NCBI GenBank assembly: GCA_035547155.1
Contig: DASZVJ010000071.1
Location: 1-15,583, forward strand
Source: CAZNMF01 sp035547155
GTDB taxonomy: Bacteria; Acidobacteriota; Vicinamibacteria; Vicinamibacterales; SCN-69-37
Length of the DNA stretch: 15,583 nt
Reading direction: 5' to 3'
Below the pieces are notes generated by a model. The model worked only from the letters and a program-made list of their open reading frames with translations, ran no database searches and was not told the origin of the DNA. The translations under genes were made by a program, and so were the position numbers. The first letter of the stretch is position 1, and every line of letters starts with the position of its first letter. Positions 6,028 through 12,365 of the stretch are shown here, piece after piece.

Positions 6028-6357
6028 CGCTCTGCCTCGACTTCTCAAGATTGCGAAAGCGCTCCCGGCCGATGTGCAGGTCGGCGGCGCTCGTCTTCTG
6101 CGTCTTCTTCTCGAAGGCGTGCAGCACGTAGATCCCTTCGGGCCGTGTCGTGAGGTAGAAGACACGGTGGGCGCCCTCGATATGGATTCGGATTCCGCGA
6201 ACTCCGGCCCCGACGGTCTTCATCGGCTTCCAGTCGTCGGGATCCAGCCCTTGCTGCACGCGCCGAAGCTGGAATCCCGCCAGGCGCCGCGCGAGCGCGG
6301 GGAAGCCCTGCAGGTCCTTGAGCGAGCTGCCGAGCCAGAACAGCGCTTTTCCGCCAT
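6005..6357 (-). pseudogene. HigB/Gp49-type RelE-fold toxin with a frameshifted 5' end
   Basis: The downstream frame carries the strongly conserved part of the phage Gp49-like HigB family: LFWLGSSLKDLQGFP, VQQGLDPDDWKPM, GVRGIRIH and the diagnostic YVLHAFEKKTQKT near the C terminus. These toxins are RelE-like mRNA interferases, usually 110-120 residues. In this frame no ATG, GTG or TTG exists between the previous stop and the LFWLG motif. ATG 6357, in the neighbouring frame, gives the expected MAEK start. Adding one base to the A-run at 6347-6350 joins MAEK to LFWLG and yields 117 residues. As written, only an internal GTG at 6259 could give an 84-residue fragment lacking the N-terminal helices, so I infer the toxin is inactive or the base call is wrong. 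Confidence 0.75.
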
Positions 6358-6372
6358 CGCCTACGGCATCGC

Positions 6373-6391
6373 AGTATACACGTTTTTGTAT
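6373..6391 (-). promoter_or_regulatory. Toxin-antitoxin promoter -10 and overlapping operator
   Basis: On the minus strand TATACT (6373-6378) is a good -10 box about 16 bases before the presumed toxin ATG 6357. It overlaps one arm of an inverted repeat, ATACA at 6376-6380 and TGTAT at 6387-6391 with six bases between. Operators of this make-up on the -10 box are typical of HigA-type autorepression. No good -35 box is visible, as is common for a regulated promoter. The rest of the gap to the HNH gene (6392-6525) holds nothing I recognise. Confidence 0.6.
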
Positions 6392-6525
6392 GGCAGAGGG
6401 AGCCCGCTCACTCCTTCAACGCCCCGACGCGCATCAGCCACACCCCTACGTGGTTCCAACTTTCCGCGGCCTCGTCCGCCATCCTTCACTCCTGCGTGAC
6501 ACGAGAGCGGTGACTTCGTCGGGCC

Positions 6526-6999
6526 TCATCGCACCCACTCATTCAACCGTGAGACATCCTGCCGCCACGTTCGACGGCTGCGACGTTCGAATTCCTTGAA
6601 ACACTTCGCCGCGTAGCGCGCCGCGGTACCGGCTGACCATCCATTGATCCTGGCGAGATACGCCAGTGCCGCATGCTCGCGACCGTTGGTGCGCGCGAGG
6701 CCCAGGTGTTTGGCTTCGTGGCAGAAGCGGCAGAGCGCAAGAAAGCCCTCGAGCTTCTGGACGCCGCGCCAGCCTTGATAGCTCCATGTCTCATGGCAAT
6801 GAAGCGGATGGCGAGCAGTTGCGCGCCATCCGCAGATCTCGCATCGATAGGCCGCTCGCTCGAAGACCGCGTGACGGATGGCGTTCCATTGATCGGGAGT
6901 GACGATCGCGCGCACGTTCGCGTGCCAGCACGGGCGCGGCACGAGCTCGATCGTCAGCCGCGGCCGCAACAACCCGGACAATGCCCTTACGAGCGTCAC
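6526..6999 (-). CDS. HNH endonuclease-like protein
   Basis: This 157-residue protein has a treble-clef HNH core. CEIC (C53, C56) and CRFCH (C90, C93) form the structural zinc site. Between them lies LHCHETW (67-72), corresponding to the catalytic His-containing strand, and EAKHLG (H98) completes the HNH motif. The N-terminal ELVPRPCWHANVR and C-terminal WRQDVSRLNEW are, from memory, shared by a stand-alone bacterial family annotated only as HNH endonuclease; the target is unknown. The GTG start at 6999 has a GGAG site eight bases upstream. It lies 49 bases after the LLM monooxygenase stop on the same strand and could be a late member of that transcript. I see no methyltransferase, so a restriction system is not indicated. 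Confidence 0.82.
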   Translation of the reverse strand: MTLVRALSGLLRPRLTIELVPRPCWHANVRAIVTPDQWNAIRHAVFERAAYRCEICGWRATARHPLHCHETWSYQGWRGVQKLEGFLALCRFCHEAKHLGLARTNGREHAALAYLARINGWSAGTAARYAAKCFKEFERRSRRTWRQDVSRLNEWVR

Positions 7000-7048
7000 C
7001 GCACTACTCCGACGTCGTCAACGGCCGGTCGTCATCCTTTGTGAAATA

Positions 7049-8071
7049 TCACCGCCACCCGAGCCCAGGTGCCACATGCTGCAGGATGGCGTCGAGGACG
7101 TGCACGTTGTACTCGACGCCGAGCTGATTCGGCACGGTGAGCAGCACTGTGTCGGCCTCGGCGATCGCTTCATCCTTCGCCAGTTCGTTCACGAGCACGT
7201 CGGGCTCGGCGTTGTAGGCGCGGCCGAAGATCGCGCGCGTCGCGGCGTCGATGAAGCCGATCGAGTCCTGATCCCGCTCGCCGTGCCCGAACCACGCGTG
7301 ATCGCGGTCGTCCATGATCGCGATGATGCTGCGGCTCACCGACACACGCGGCGTGCGCGTGTGGCCCGCGGCTTTCCAGGCGTCGCGGTACGCGCGAATC
7401 TGCTCGGCCTGCTGTACGTGGAACGGCTTGCCGCTCTCGTCGTTCTTGAGCGTCGAGCTCTGGAGATTCATGCCCAGCTTCGCGGCCCACTCCGCCGTCG
7501 CGTTCGAGCTGGCGCCCCACCAGATGCGCTCGCGCAGGCCCTCCGAGTGCGGCTCGATGCGCAGCAGGCCGGGCGGGTTCGGGAACATCGGACGCGGGTT
7601 CGGCCGCGCGAAGCCTTCGCCGCGCAGCAGATCGAGCAGCACTTCGGCATGGCGCCGCGCCATGTCGGCGTCGGTCTCGCCTTCGGCCGGTTGATAGCCG
7701 AAGTAGCGCCAGCCGTCGATCACCTGCTCCGGCGAGCCGCGGCTGATCCCGAGCTGGAGCCGGCCGCCGGCGATCAGATCCGCGGCGCCTGCGTCCTCGA
7801 CCATGTAGAACGGATTCTCGTACCGCATGTCGATGACCGCGGTGCCGATCTCGATGCGGCGCGTCTTCGCGCCCACCGCCGCGAGCAGTGGAAACGGCGA
7901 GCCGAGCTGGCGCGCGAAGTGATGGACGCGGAAGTAGGCGCCGTCGAGGCCCAGCTCTTCGGCCGCCACCGCCAGGTCGATCGATTGCAGGAGCGCGTCG
8001 GCTCCCGAGCGCGTCTGCGAGTCGCGCGACGGCGTCCAGTGTCCGAACGAGAGAAAGCCGAGCGTCTTCAC
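7049..8071 (-). CDS. Luciferase-like (LLM) flavin-dependent monooxygenase
   Basis: The 340-residue protein is a full-length bacterial luciferase-like TIM barrel. Signposts are the N-terminal strand TLGFLSFGHW, the FRVHHF motif (compare ERHHF in this superfamily), the IEIGTAVIDMRYENP strand-turn, GGRLQLGISRGSPEQ, and WWGASSNATAEWAAKLGMN in the second half. These enzymes use reduced FMN or F420 supplied by a partner to oxidise small organic molecules. No flavin reductase is adjacent, so the partner and substrate are unknown. The GTG start at 8071 gives the expected N terminus; it has no clear ribosome site and lies 11 bases after the isomerase stop, so translation is probably coupled to that gene. 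Confidence 0.88.
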   Translation of the reverse strand: MKTLGFLSFGHWTPSRDSQTRSGADALLQSIDLAVAAEELGLDGAYFRVHHFARQLGSPFPLLAAVGAKTRRIEIGTAVIDMRYENPFYMVEDAGAADLIAGGRLQLGISRGSPEQVIDGWRYFGYQPAEGETDADMARRHAEVLLDLLRGEGFARPNPRPMFPNPPGLLRIEPHSEGLRERIWWGASSNATAEWAAKLGMNLQSSTLKNDESGKPFHVQQAEQIRAYRDAWKAAGHTRTPRVSVSRSIIAIMDDRDHAWFGHGERDQDSIGFIDAATRAIFGRAYNAEPDVLVNELAKDEAIAEADTVLLTVPNQLGVEYNVHVLDAILQHVAPGLGWR

Positions 8072-8082
8072 GTCATGTTCGA

Positions 8083-8964
8083 CTATACGTCACACAGCGC
8101 CACGGCTTCGCGCAGCGACGTCAGCGGATCGCGCGTCGGCTGGAACTCGTGCGCGACGTAGCCGGTGAAGCCGAGATCGACGATCGCCTTGCTCACCGCA
8201 CGCCAGTTCACTTCTTGCGTGTCGTCCAGCTCGTGCCGATCCGGCACGCCGCCGGTGTGGAAGTGCGCGATCGATCCGATGTTCTGCCGAATCGTTCTGA
8301 TCAGATCGCCCTCCATGATCTGCATGTGGTAGATGTCGTACAGCAGCTTCACGCGCGGCGAGTCCACGCCCTTGACGACCTGCACGCCGAACGCGGTGTG
8401 ATCGCCCTGATAGCCGCGATGGTTGACCTTGCTGTTCAGCAACTCGACACAGACGGTCACGCCTGAGTCCTCCGCGACCTTTTTGATCCGGTTGAGACCC
8501 GTGACGCAGTTGTCGACGGCCTGCGCCTCGGTCATGTTCGGCTGGATATTGCCGAAGAAGGCGATAACGTTCGGGATGCCGGCCTTGGCCGCGAGCGGGA
8601 TGTTCTGCGTCAGCGCCTGAACCATCGCGTCGTGGTTCGCGGGATTGTTGAACCCACGCGCAATGTCGTCGCTCCCGGCGTAGGCCATCGAGCACGTCAA
8701 GCCGTACGGCTTCAGCTCGTCCCACTCGTTCGGCTTCAGCAGATCGACGGCGGTCAGTCCCATGTCCGCGACCGCGCGGTAGAACTCCGGCGACGGAATT
8801 CGTGCGTAGGTCCAGCGCGTGACCGACTGCTTCAAGCGCCCGTTCTTGACGATCTTCTGCGACGCGGACGCTTGTTCCGCCGCGGCGATGCCCGGCCACG
8901 CCACCGCACCCGCGGCGCCCGCGCCGACGCGTTTCAGCAGATCTCGTCGATTGATGTCGTTCAT
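8083..8964 (-). CDS. Tat-exported TIM-barrel isomerase/epimerase (hydroxypyruvate isomerase-like)
   Basis: At 293 residues this belongs to the AP-endonuclease-2/xylose-isomerase-like barrel family. The N terminus carries a twin-arginine signal (NRRDLLKR at 5-12), a hydrophobic stretch and a cleavage-like AAAEQA end near 30. Metal and catalytic positions follow the hydroxypyruvate isomerase pattern: E174 in CVELLN, D210 and H213 in YDIYHMQ, H236 in HFHTGG, and E273 in AHEFQPTRDP. The family interconverts hydroxypyruvate and tartronate semialdehyde or epimerises sugars; export to the periplasm makes a plain glyoxylate-pathway role doubtful, and sugar scavenging is likelier. ATG 8964 has an AAGGAG site upstream. 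It sits 20 bases after the membrane protein gene and 11 before the LLM start, in one operon. Confidence 0.87.
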   Translation of the reverse strand: MNDINRRDLLKRVGAGAAGAVAWPGIAAAEQASASQKIVKNGRLKQSVTRWTYARIPSPEFYRAVADMGLTAVDLLKPNEWDELKPYGLTCSMAYAGSDDIARGFNNPANHDAMVQALTQNIPLAAKAGIPNVIAFFGNIQPNMTEAQAVDNCVTGLNRIKKVAEDSGVTVCVELLNSKVNHRGYQGDHTAFGVQVVKGVDSPRVKLLYDIYHMQIMEGDLIRTIRQNIGSIAHFHTGGVPDRHELDDTQEVNWRAVSKAIVDLGFTGYVAHEFQPTRDPLTSLREAVALCDV

Positions 8965-8984
8965 GTCGTGGTCTCCTTGCCTCG

Positions 8985-9647
8985 TCACAGCCCGAGAAAC
9001 GCCAGCGCGACGTTGTCCTCGAGCGTCTTGTGCTGCGCTTGCACGAGCTTCTGGTTCGCGTCGGGGCCCGTCGGCCCGACCACCATGTTCACCTGCATCT
9101 CGTTCAGCGACGACGTGTGACCCGCTTTTACGTCGCTGATGATCTTCGCGAGATCGAAGTCCATCACCGGCAGACCAATCGCGGCGTACGCCTGCTTGCG
9201 GATCCATTGATACTCGGCGAGCGACAGGTGTTGCGCATTGAGCGCTGCGACTTGCCAGCGCTTCGCGTCGAGGTACGTTGCGGCCAGATCGCTGTACGCG
9301 CTGAGCAGCGCCGGCGCATCCGTGACGTTCGCGTCGCGATGTTTGAGGCTCTCCGACAGCGTGCGGTATTTGCCGTCCAGGGCTTCAAATCTCGTGCCGA
9401 GCTGCTGCTTGATCGCGGTCTGCACGGCCAGCAGCTTCGTCAGTTGCGCGTCGGTGAGCTCGCCCGATGCGGGAGGCTCGTACGGACGCGTGTCCTGGAC
9501 CTGCCGTTCGATCTCGGGAAGAGAGCCGAGCGCTGCGAATTGTTTGACCGTCGATCCGACCTTATGTGCGAAGTAGAAGACGCCAACCGCGCCGGCGATG
9601 GCGACCAGGAGCACGACGATGCCGCATCCGATCGCGAACTTCTTCAT
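8985..9647 (-). CDS. Single-pass membrane-anchored protein of unknown function
   Basis: This 220-residue protein has one N-terminal membrane segment (about 5-27) after MKK. Its single cysteine, C9, lies inside that segment and lacks a clear lipobox, so I favour a membrane anchor over a lipoprotein. The remainder is periplasmic and mostly helical: a linker with RPYEPPASGELT (about 54-65) leads into long amphipathic helices rich in Gln, Ala and Leu. No family is recognised. A GGAGGG ribosome site precedes ATG 9647 and a TATACT -10 box lies about 34 bases upstream. It is the first gene of the unit continuing with the Tat isomerase-like protein; both products would be outside the cytoplasm, so they may work together. 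Confidence 0.75.
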   Translation of the reverse strand: MKKFAIGCGIVVLLVAIAGAVGVFYFAHKVGSTVKQFAALGSLPEIERQVQDTRPYEPPASGELTDAQLTKLLAVQTAIKQQLGTRFEALDGKYRTLSESLKHRDANVTDAPALLSAYSDLAATYLDAKRWQVAALNAQHLSLAEYQWIRKQAYAAIGLPVMDFDLAKIISDVKAGHTSSLNEMQVNMVVGPTGPDANQKLVQAQHKTLEDNVALAFLGL

Positions 9648-9680
9648 GAGGCCCTCCGCAGGAGATGAGCGAGTGCGGAG

Positions 9681-9686
9681 AGTATA
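9681..9686 (-). promoter_or_regulatory. Probable -10 box of the membrane protein/isomerase/LLM unit
   Basis: TATACT on the minus strand sits about 34 bases upstream of ATG 9647. The sequence 17 bases further upstream does not match a -35 box, so this is a partial call. Confidence 0.4.
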
Positions 9687-9760
9687 GCGCCGGGTGAGGT
9701 GGTCTCGTGTCGCGCGGCATAAGGAGCCACTCCGTGTGCAGAAGCGAGCCGGATTGCACG

Positions 9761-9776
9761 GACGACTCGAATCGTC
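9761..9776. repeat. Near-palindrome in the divergent intergenic region
   Basis: GACGACTCGAATCGTC pairs with itself over 14 of 16 positions (GACGA and TCGTC outer arms). It lies between the left-reading operon (start 9647) and the right-reading small gene (start 9875), a position suited to an operator. No other element was recognised in 9687-9874. Confidence 0.3.
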
Positions 9777-9874
9777 TACGTTCTGGCCGGCTAACTGTTC
9801 GGTGCGCTCCAGACGTTACGGGCCGTCGCGGACGTCATCAGCAAGGCGCCACACAATCAGACTGCGCCACACTC

Positions 9875-10351
9875 GTGAATACCTTTGCCTCAATCGTCGC
9901 CGGCTGGATCGACGCGGCGTTCAAAGCCGGGCCTCGCTTCCGACGCCGGCATCGAGACGACGGTGAGCTCGAAGTCGTCATCCGCGCGCCGAAGGGATCG
10001 CGCGCCGGCGCGTTGGTCGTCGGCACGTGGCGCGGCGACCTCTGGATCCGCTTCGCACCGCCGCACATGTCGTATCCGATCGACAGCCGCGCAGAGCTCC
10101 TGTCCGTTGTGCGCCGCCTCATGAGCGATCGCGTGCAGTTGGCGGCGACATATCGCGGCGACACGTGGCGCGGTACCACGCTGATCGGGCGAGGGCAGAC
10201 ACCATCGCCGCGTCGCGGCGAAGTGATCCACGTCGTGTCATGGTCTGGCCGTTTCGATGCGATGATCGAACACGGAAAAGCCGGGATCGCGTATCCTGAA
10301 GCCGCGCGTGCAGGACGCGCCCCGTCCGCGGGAAGGGATGCTCCCACCTGA
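9875..10351 (+). CDS. Small conserved-looking protein of unknown function
   Basis: The likely product is 158 residues from GTG 9875. The open frame extends back to 9707, but the upstream 56 residues are Arg/Ser-rich and look non-coding, while NTFASIVAGWIDAAF has normal composition. The core is a beta-rich stretch: ELEVVIRAP, ALVVGTWRGDLWIRF, PPHMSYPIDSRAELLSVVRRLMSDRV, then ATYRGDTWRGTTLIGRG and HVVSWSGRFD. There is no signal peptide or membrane segment, so it should be cytosolic. I do not recognise the family. The C-terminal 25 residues are low-complexity. The stop lies 83 bases before the ankyrin gene on the same strand. Confidence 0.6.
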   Translation: MNTFASIVAGWIDAAFKAGPRFRRRHRDDGELEVVIRAPKGSRAGALVVGTWRGDLWIRFAPPHMSYPIDSRAELLSVVRRLMSDRVQLAATYRGDTWRGTTLIGRGQTPSPRRGEVIHVVSWSGRFDAMIEHGKAGIAYPEAARAGRAPSAGRDAPT

Positions 10352-10434
10352 CGTGAGTGGCTTCGCTCTTGACCAGACGAACCTCCAGCCCGTCTTCGCG
10401 GACAACGGGCCAACCCTTTCAGGGAGGTCTCGTC

Positions 10435-12003
10435 ATGTCGTCTGCCCCCGATCGATCCCGTTTTTCCGACACGCTTCCCGATCGTCCAAACCTCGAGATG
10501 CAGCAGAAGCGCGCGAAGGCGTTGCTGCGTGCCGCACGGGCCGGCGATGCCGGCGCGCTCGCGCGGATTCGCGCGCTTCATCCGAAGCCGCCCGCACGCG
10601 ATGCATTGAAGCTCGCCGATGCCCAACTCGTCATCGCCCGCGGCTACGGATTCGAGAGCTGGCCCGCGCTCGCGCGGAAGATTGCGTCCCTGACGCGAAC
10701 GCCCGTCGAGCAGTTTCTCTCGGCGCTCGACGAAGGGGACGTTGAGCACGTCCGCCGCCTGCTCGCCGATCACGCAGACGTGCGCGCCGCGATCAACGCG
10801 CCGATCAGTCACTTCAACAGCCGGCCCGTCGCGCGTGCGGTCAGAAATCTGCCGATGCTGGATCTGCTGCTGAAATACGGCGCCGATCTGAATCTGAAGA
10901 GCGAATGGTGGGCCGGCGGCTTCGGGCTGCTCGAGGACTGCACGTCCGAGCAGGCCGCGCCGCTCATCGCACGCGGCGCCGTCGTCGACGTCTTCGCGGC
11001 CGCGCATCTGGGCATGTTCGACAGGCTGCGCACGCTCGTCGACGCGGATCCCTCACTCGTGCACGCGAGAGGCGGCGACGGCAAGACGCCGCTCCACTGC
11101 GCGCGCACGGTGGAGATCGCGCAGTATCTGCTGGATCACGGCGCGGAGATCGACGCGCGCGACGTCGATCACGAGTCGACGCCAGCGCAGTATCTGATTC
11201 GCGAGGCGCCAGACGTCGTCCGGCTGTTCGTCGATCGCGGCGCCTGGTTCGACATCTTCATCGCCATCGGACTCCACGATCGTGCGCTCGTCGAACGCTG
11301 TCTGCGTGAGGATCCGGACGCGCTCGATCATCGGATCTGGCACGGCAAGTACCGCGTCGCGCACAACGGATCGCGCCCGGCGACGCGTGAAGAGATCGGC
11401 GACCGCCGCGGAGATTTCTATCGCTGGGTGTTCGGCCACCACGTGTCCGCGATCGACGCTGCCGTGATGCTCGGCGACGAGGATCTGCACGAGCTTCTGC
11501 TGACCCACGCGTCGCCGGCGCAGCAATTGCTCGCAGCGTGTGCGGCCGCCGATCGCACACGAGCAGACGTGATCGTGGCGCGTCATCCCGGCATCGTCGG
11601 AACGCTGACGCGTGAGCAACAGGCGCTCATCGGCAGCCGCGCTCACGCCAACGACACGGACGCGGTCCGGCTCATGCTCGATCTCGGCTTCGACCCGCTC
11701 GCCGTCACGTCGGATCGCTGGGAGCCGATTCGATGGGCCGTGTTCTTCGGCAACGCGACGCTGACGCGTCTGCTCCTGGCGCATCAACCGCCGCTCAACA
11801 CGCCCGATCGAAGCCACGGCGGCACGCTGCTCGAGAACTGCGTGTACGGATCGCTGCACGGCTGGCGTTGCAAGACCGGTGACTTCGCCGCCACTGTTCG
11901 ATTGCTGCTCGATGCCGGCGAGCACTTCGATCCCGCGTCGGTGCCCACTGGCCGTGACGATGTGGATGCCGTGCTCAGAGAACGGCTGCGAGAGGTGCCG
12001 TAA
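10435..12003 (+). CDS. Ankyrin-repeat protein
   Basis: The 522-residue protein begins with a helical cap (about 21-90, with KALLRAARAGD and the YGFESWPALARKI element often found at the front of bacterial ankyrin proteins). Degenerate ankyrin repeats then fill the rest. The clearest is GDGKTPLHCARTVEIAQYLL with the next DHGAEIDARD (about 214-243). Others carry LLLKYGADLN (144-153), VRLFVDRGA, VRLMLDLGFDP and VRLLLDAGEHFD near the C terminus. Ankyrin stacks bind protein partners; the partner is unknown. With no signal peptide or membrane segment it is presumably cytosolic. A GGGAGG site seven bases before ATG 10435 fixes the start, although the frame is open from 10357. The 62-residue Cys protein follows 8 bases after the stop and is likely co-transcribed. 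Confidence 0.88.
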   Translation: MSSAPDRSRFSDTLPDRPNLEMQQKRAKALLRAARAGDAGALARIRALHPKPPARDALKLADAQLVIARGYGFESWPALARKIASLTRTPVEQFLSALDEGDVEHVRRLLADHADVRAAINAPISHFNSRPVARAVRNLPMLDLLLKYGADLNLKSEWWAGGFGLLEDCTSEQAAPLIARGAVVDVFAAAHLGMFDRLRTLVDADPSLVHARGGDGKTPLHCARTVEIAQYLLDHGAEIDARDVDHESTPAQYLIREAPDVVRLFVDRGAWFDIFIAIGLHDRALVERCLREDPDALDHRIWHGKYRVAHNGSRPATREEIGDRRGDFYRWVFGHHVSAIDAAVMLGDEDLHELLLTHASPAQQLLAACAAADRTRADVIVARHPGIVGTLTREQQALIGSRAHANDTDAVRLMLDLGFDPLAVTSDRWEPIRWAVFFGNATLTRLLLAHQPPLNTPDRSHGGTLLENCVYGSLHGWRCKTGDFAATVRLLLDAGEHFDPASVPTGRDDVDAVLRERLREVP

Positions 12004-12011
12004 AATACGGG

Positions 12012-12200
12012 ATGCCCCCAGTGACCCTTCGTACGACCGACGCCGACGACAAGACACACACGCTGACCGAATACCTGTGCGACTGGCCGGACTGCCCGAA
12101 CGTCGCCGAGCACGTTCTTGGCGTCCTGCCCGGCCTTCGTGCGATGTCGGCGCTGTGTCTCGAACACTACGCGCGGGTCGTCCGAGCGCAACGCGCGTAG
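12012..12200 (+). CDS. 62-residue Cys/His-containing protein, possible zinc-binding
   Basis: The product is MPPVTLRTTDADDKTHTLTE followed by CDWPDCPN, a hydrophobic segment and CLEHYARVV. Four potential metal ligands are spaced C23-x4-C28 and C49-x2-H52, which suggests a small zinc ribbon or knuckle. It begins 8 bases after the ankyrin stop and is probably translated from the same message. Its sequence is well-behaved for a real protein of this composition. I cannot assign a function; a small accessory factor is possible. Confidence 0.65.
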   Translation: MPPVTLRTTDADDKTHTLTEYLCDWPDCPNVAEHVLGVLPGLRAMSALCLEHYARVVRAQRA

Positions 12201-12230
12201 CGCCCACGACGCACCGCGGCTCGTCCGCCG

Positions 12231-12295
12231 TGCCGCGGGCGGCATCGCGAACATCGTCGAAAACACGTCGTCTCCAGCCGTACCGCGTTGGTACG
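12231..12295 (+). other. Two short hairpins in the gap before the sulfatase
   Basis: TGCCG (12231-12235) pairs with CGGCA (12240-12244), and CGTACC (12279-12284) pairs with GGTACG (12290-12295) around GCGTT. The first could help end the ankyrin transcript but has no T-run; the second could be an operator for the sulfatase gene. Nothing else is recognisable in 12201-12365. Confidence 0.3.
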
Positions 12296-12365
12296 TGCCT
12301 TGGTGGTGTGAGTGCGGATATCTGCCGCGCGCACCTGGCGCGTGTCATTCGACGGAGACGCGATC

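Noticed and set aside
6259..6261. GTG 6259 (codon 6257-6259) as the true start of the HigB-type toxin
   Set aside because: Conserved family sequence (LFWLGSS, VQQGL) continues upstream in the same frame, so this start would remove about a quarter of the domain. The frameshift from ATG 6357 explains the data better.
6526..6999. Restriction-modification system
   Set aside because: Only the HNH-like gene is present; no methyltransferase or specificity subunit occurs nearby.
6899..8161. Plus-strand open frame of 420 codons across the LLM monooxygenase
   Set aside because: It is antisense to a well-supported flavin monooxygenase and has the Arg/Val/His-rich composition of a GC-rich shadow frame.
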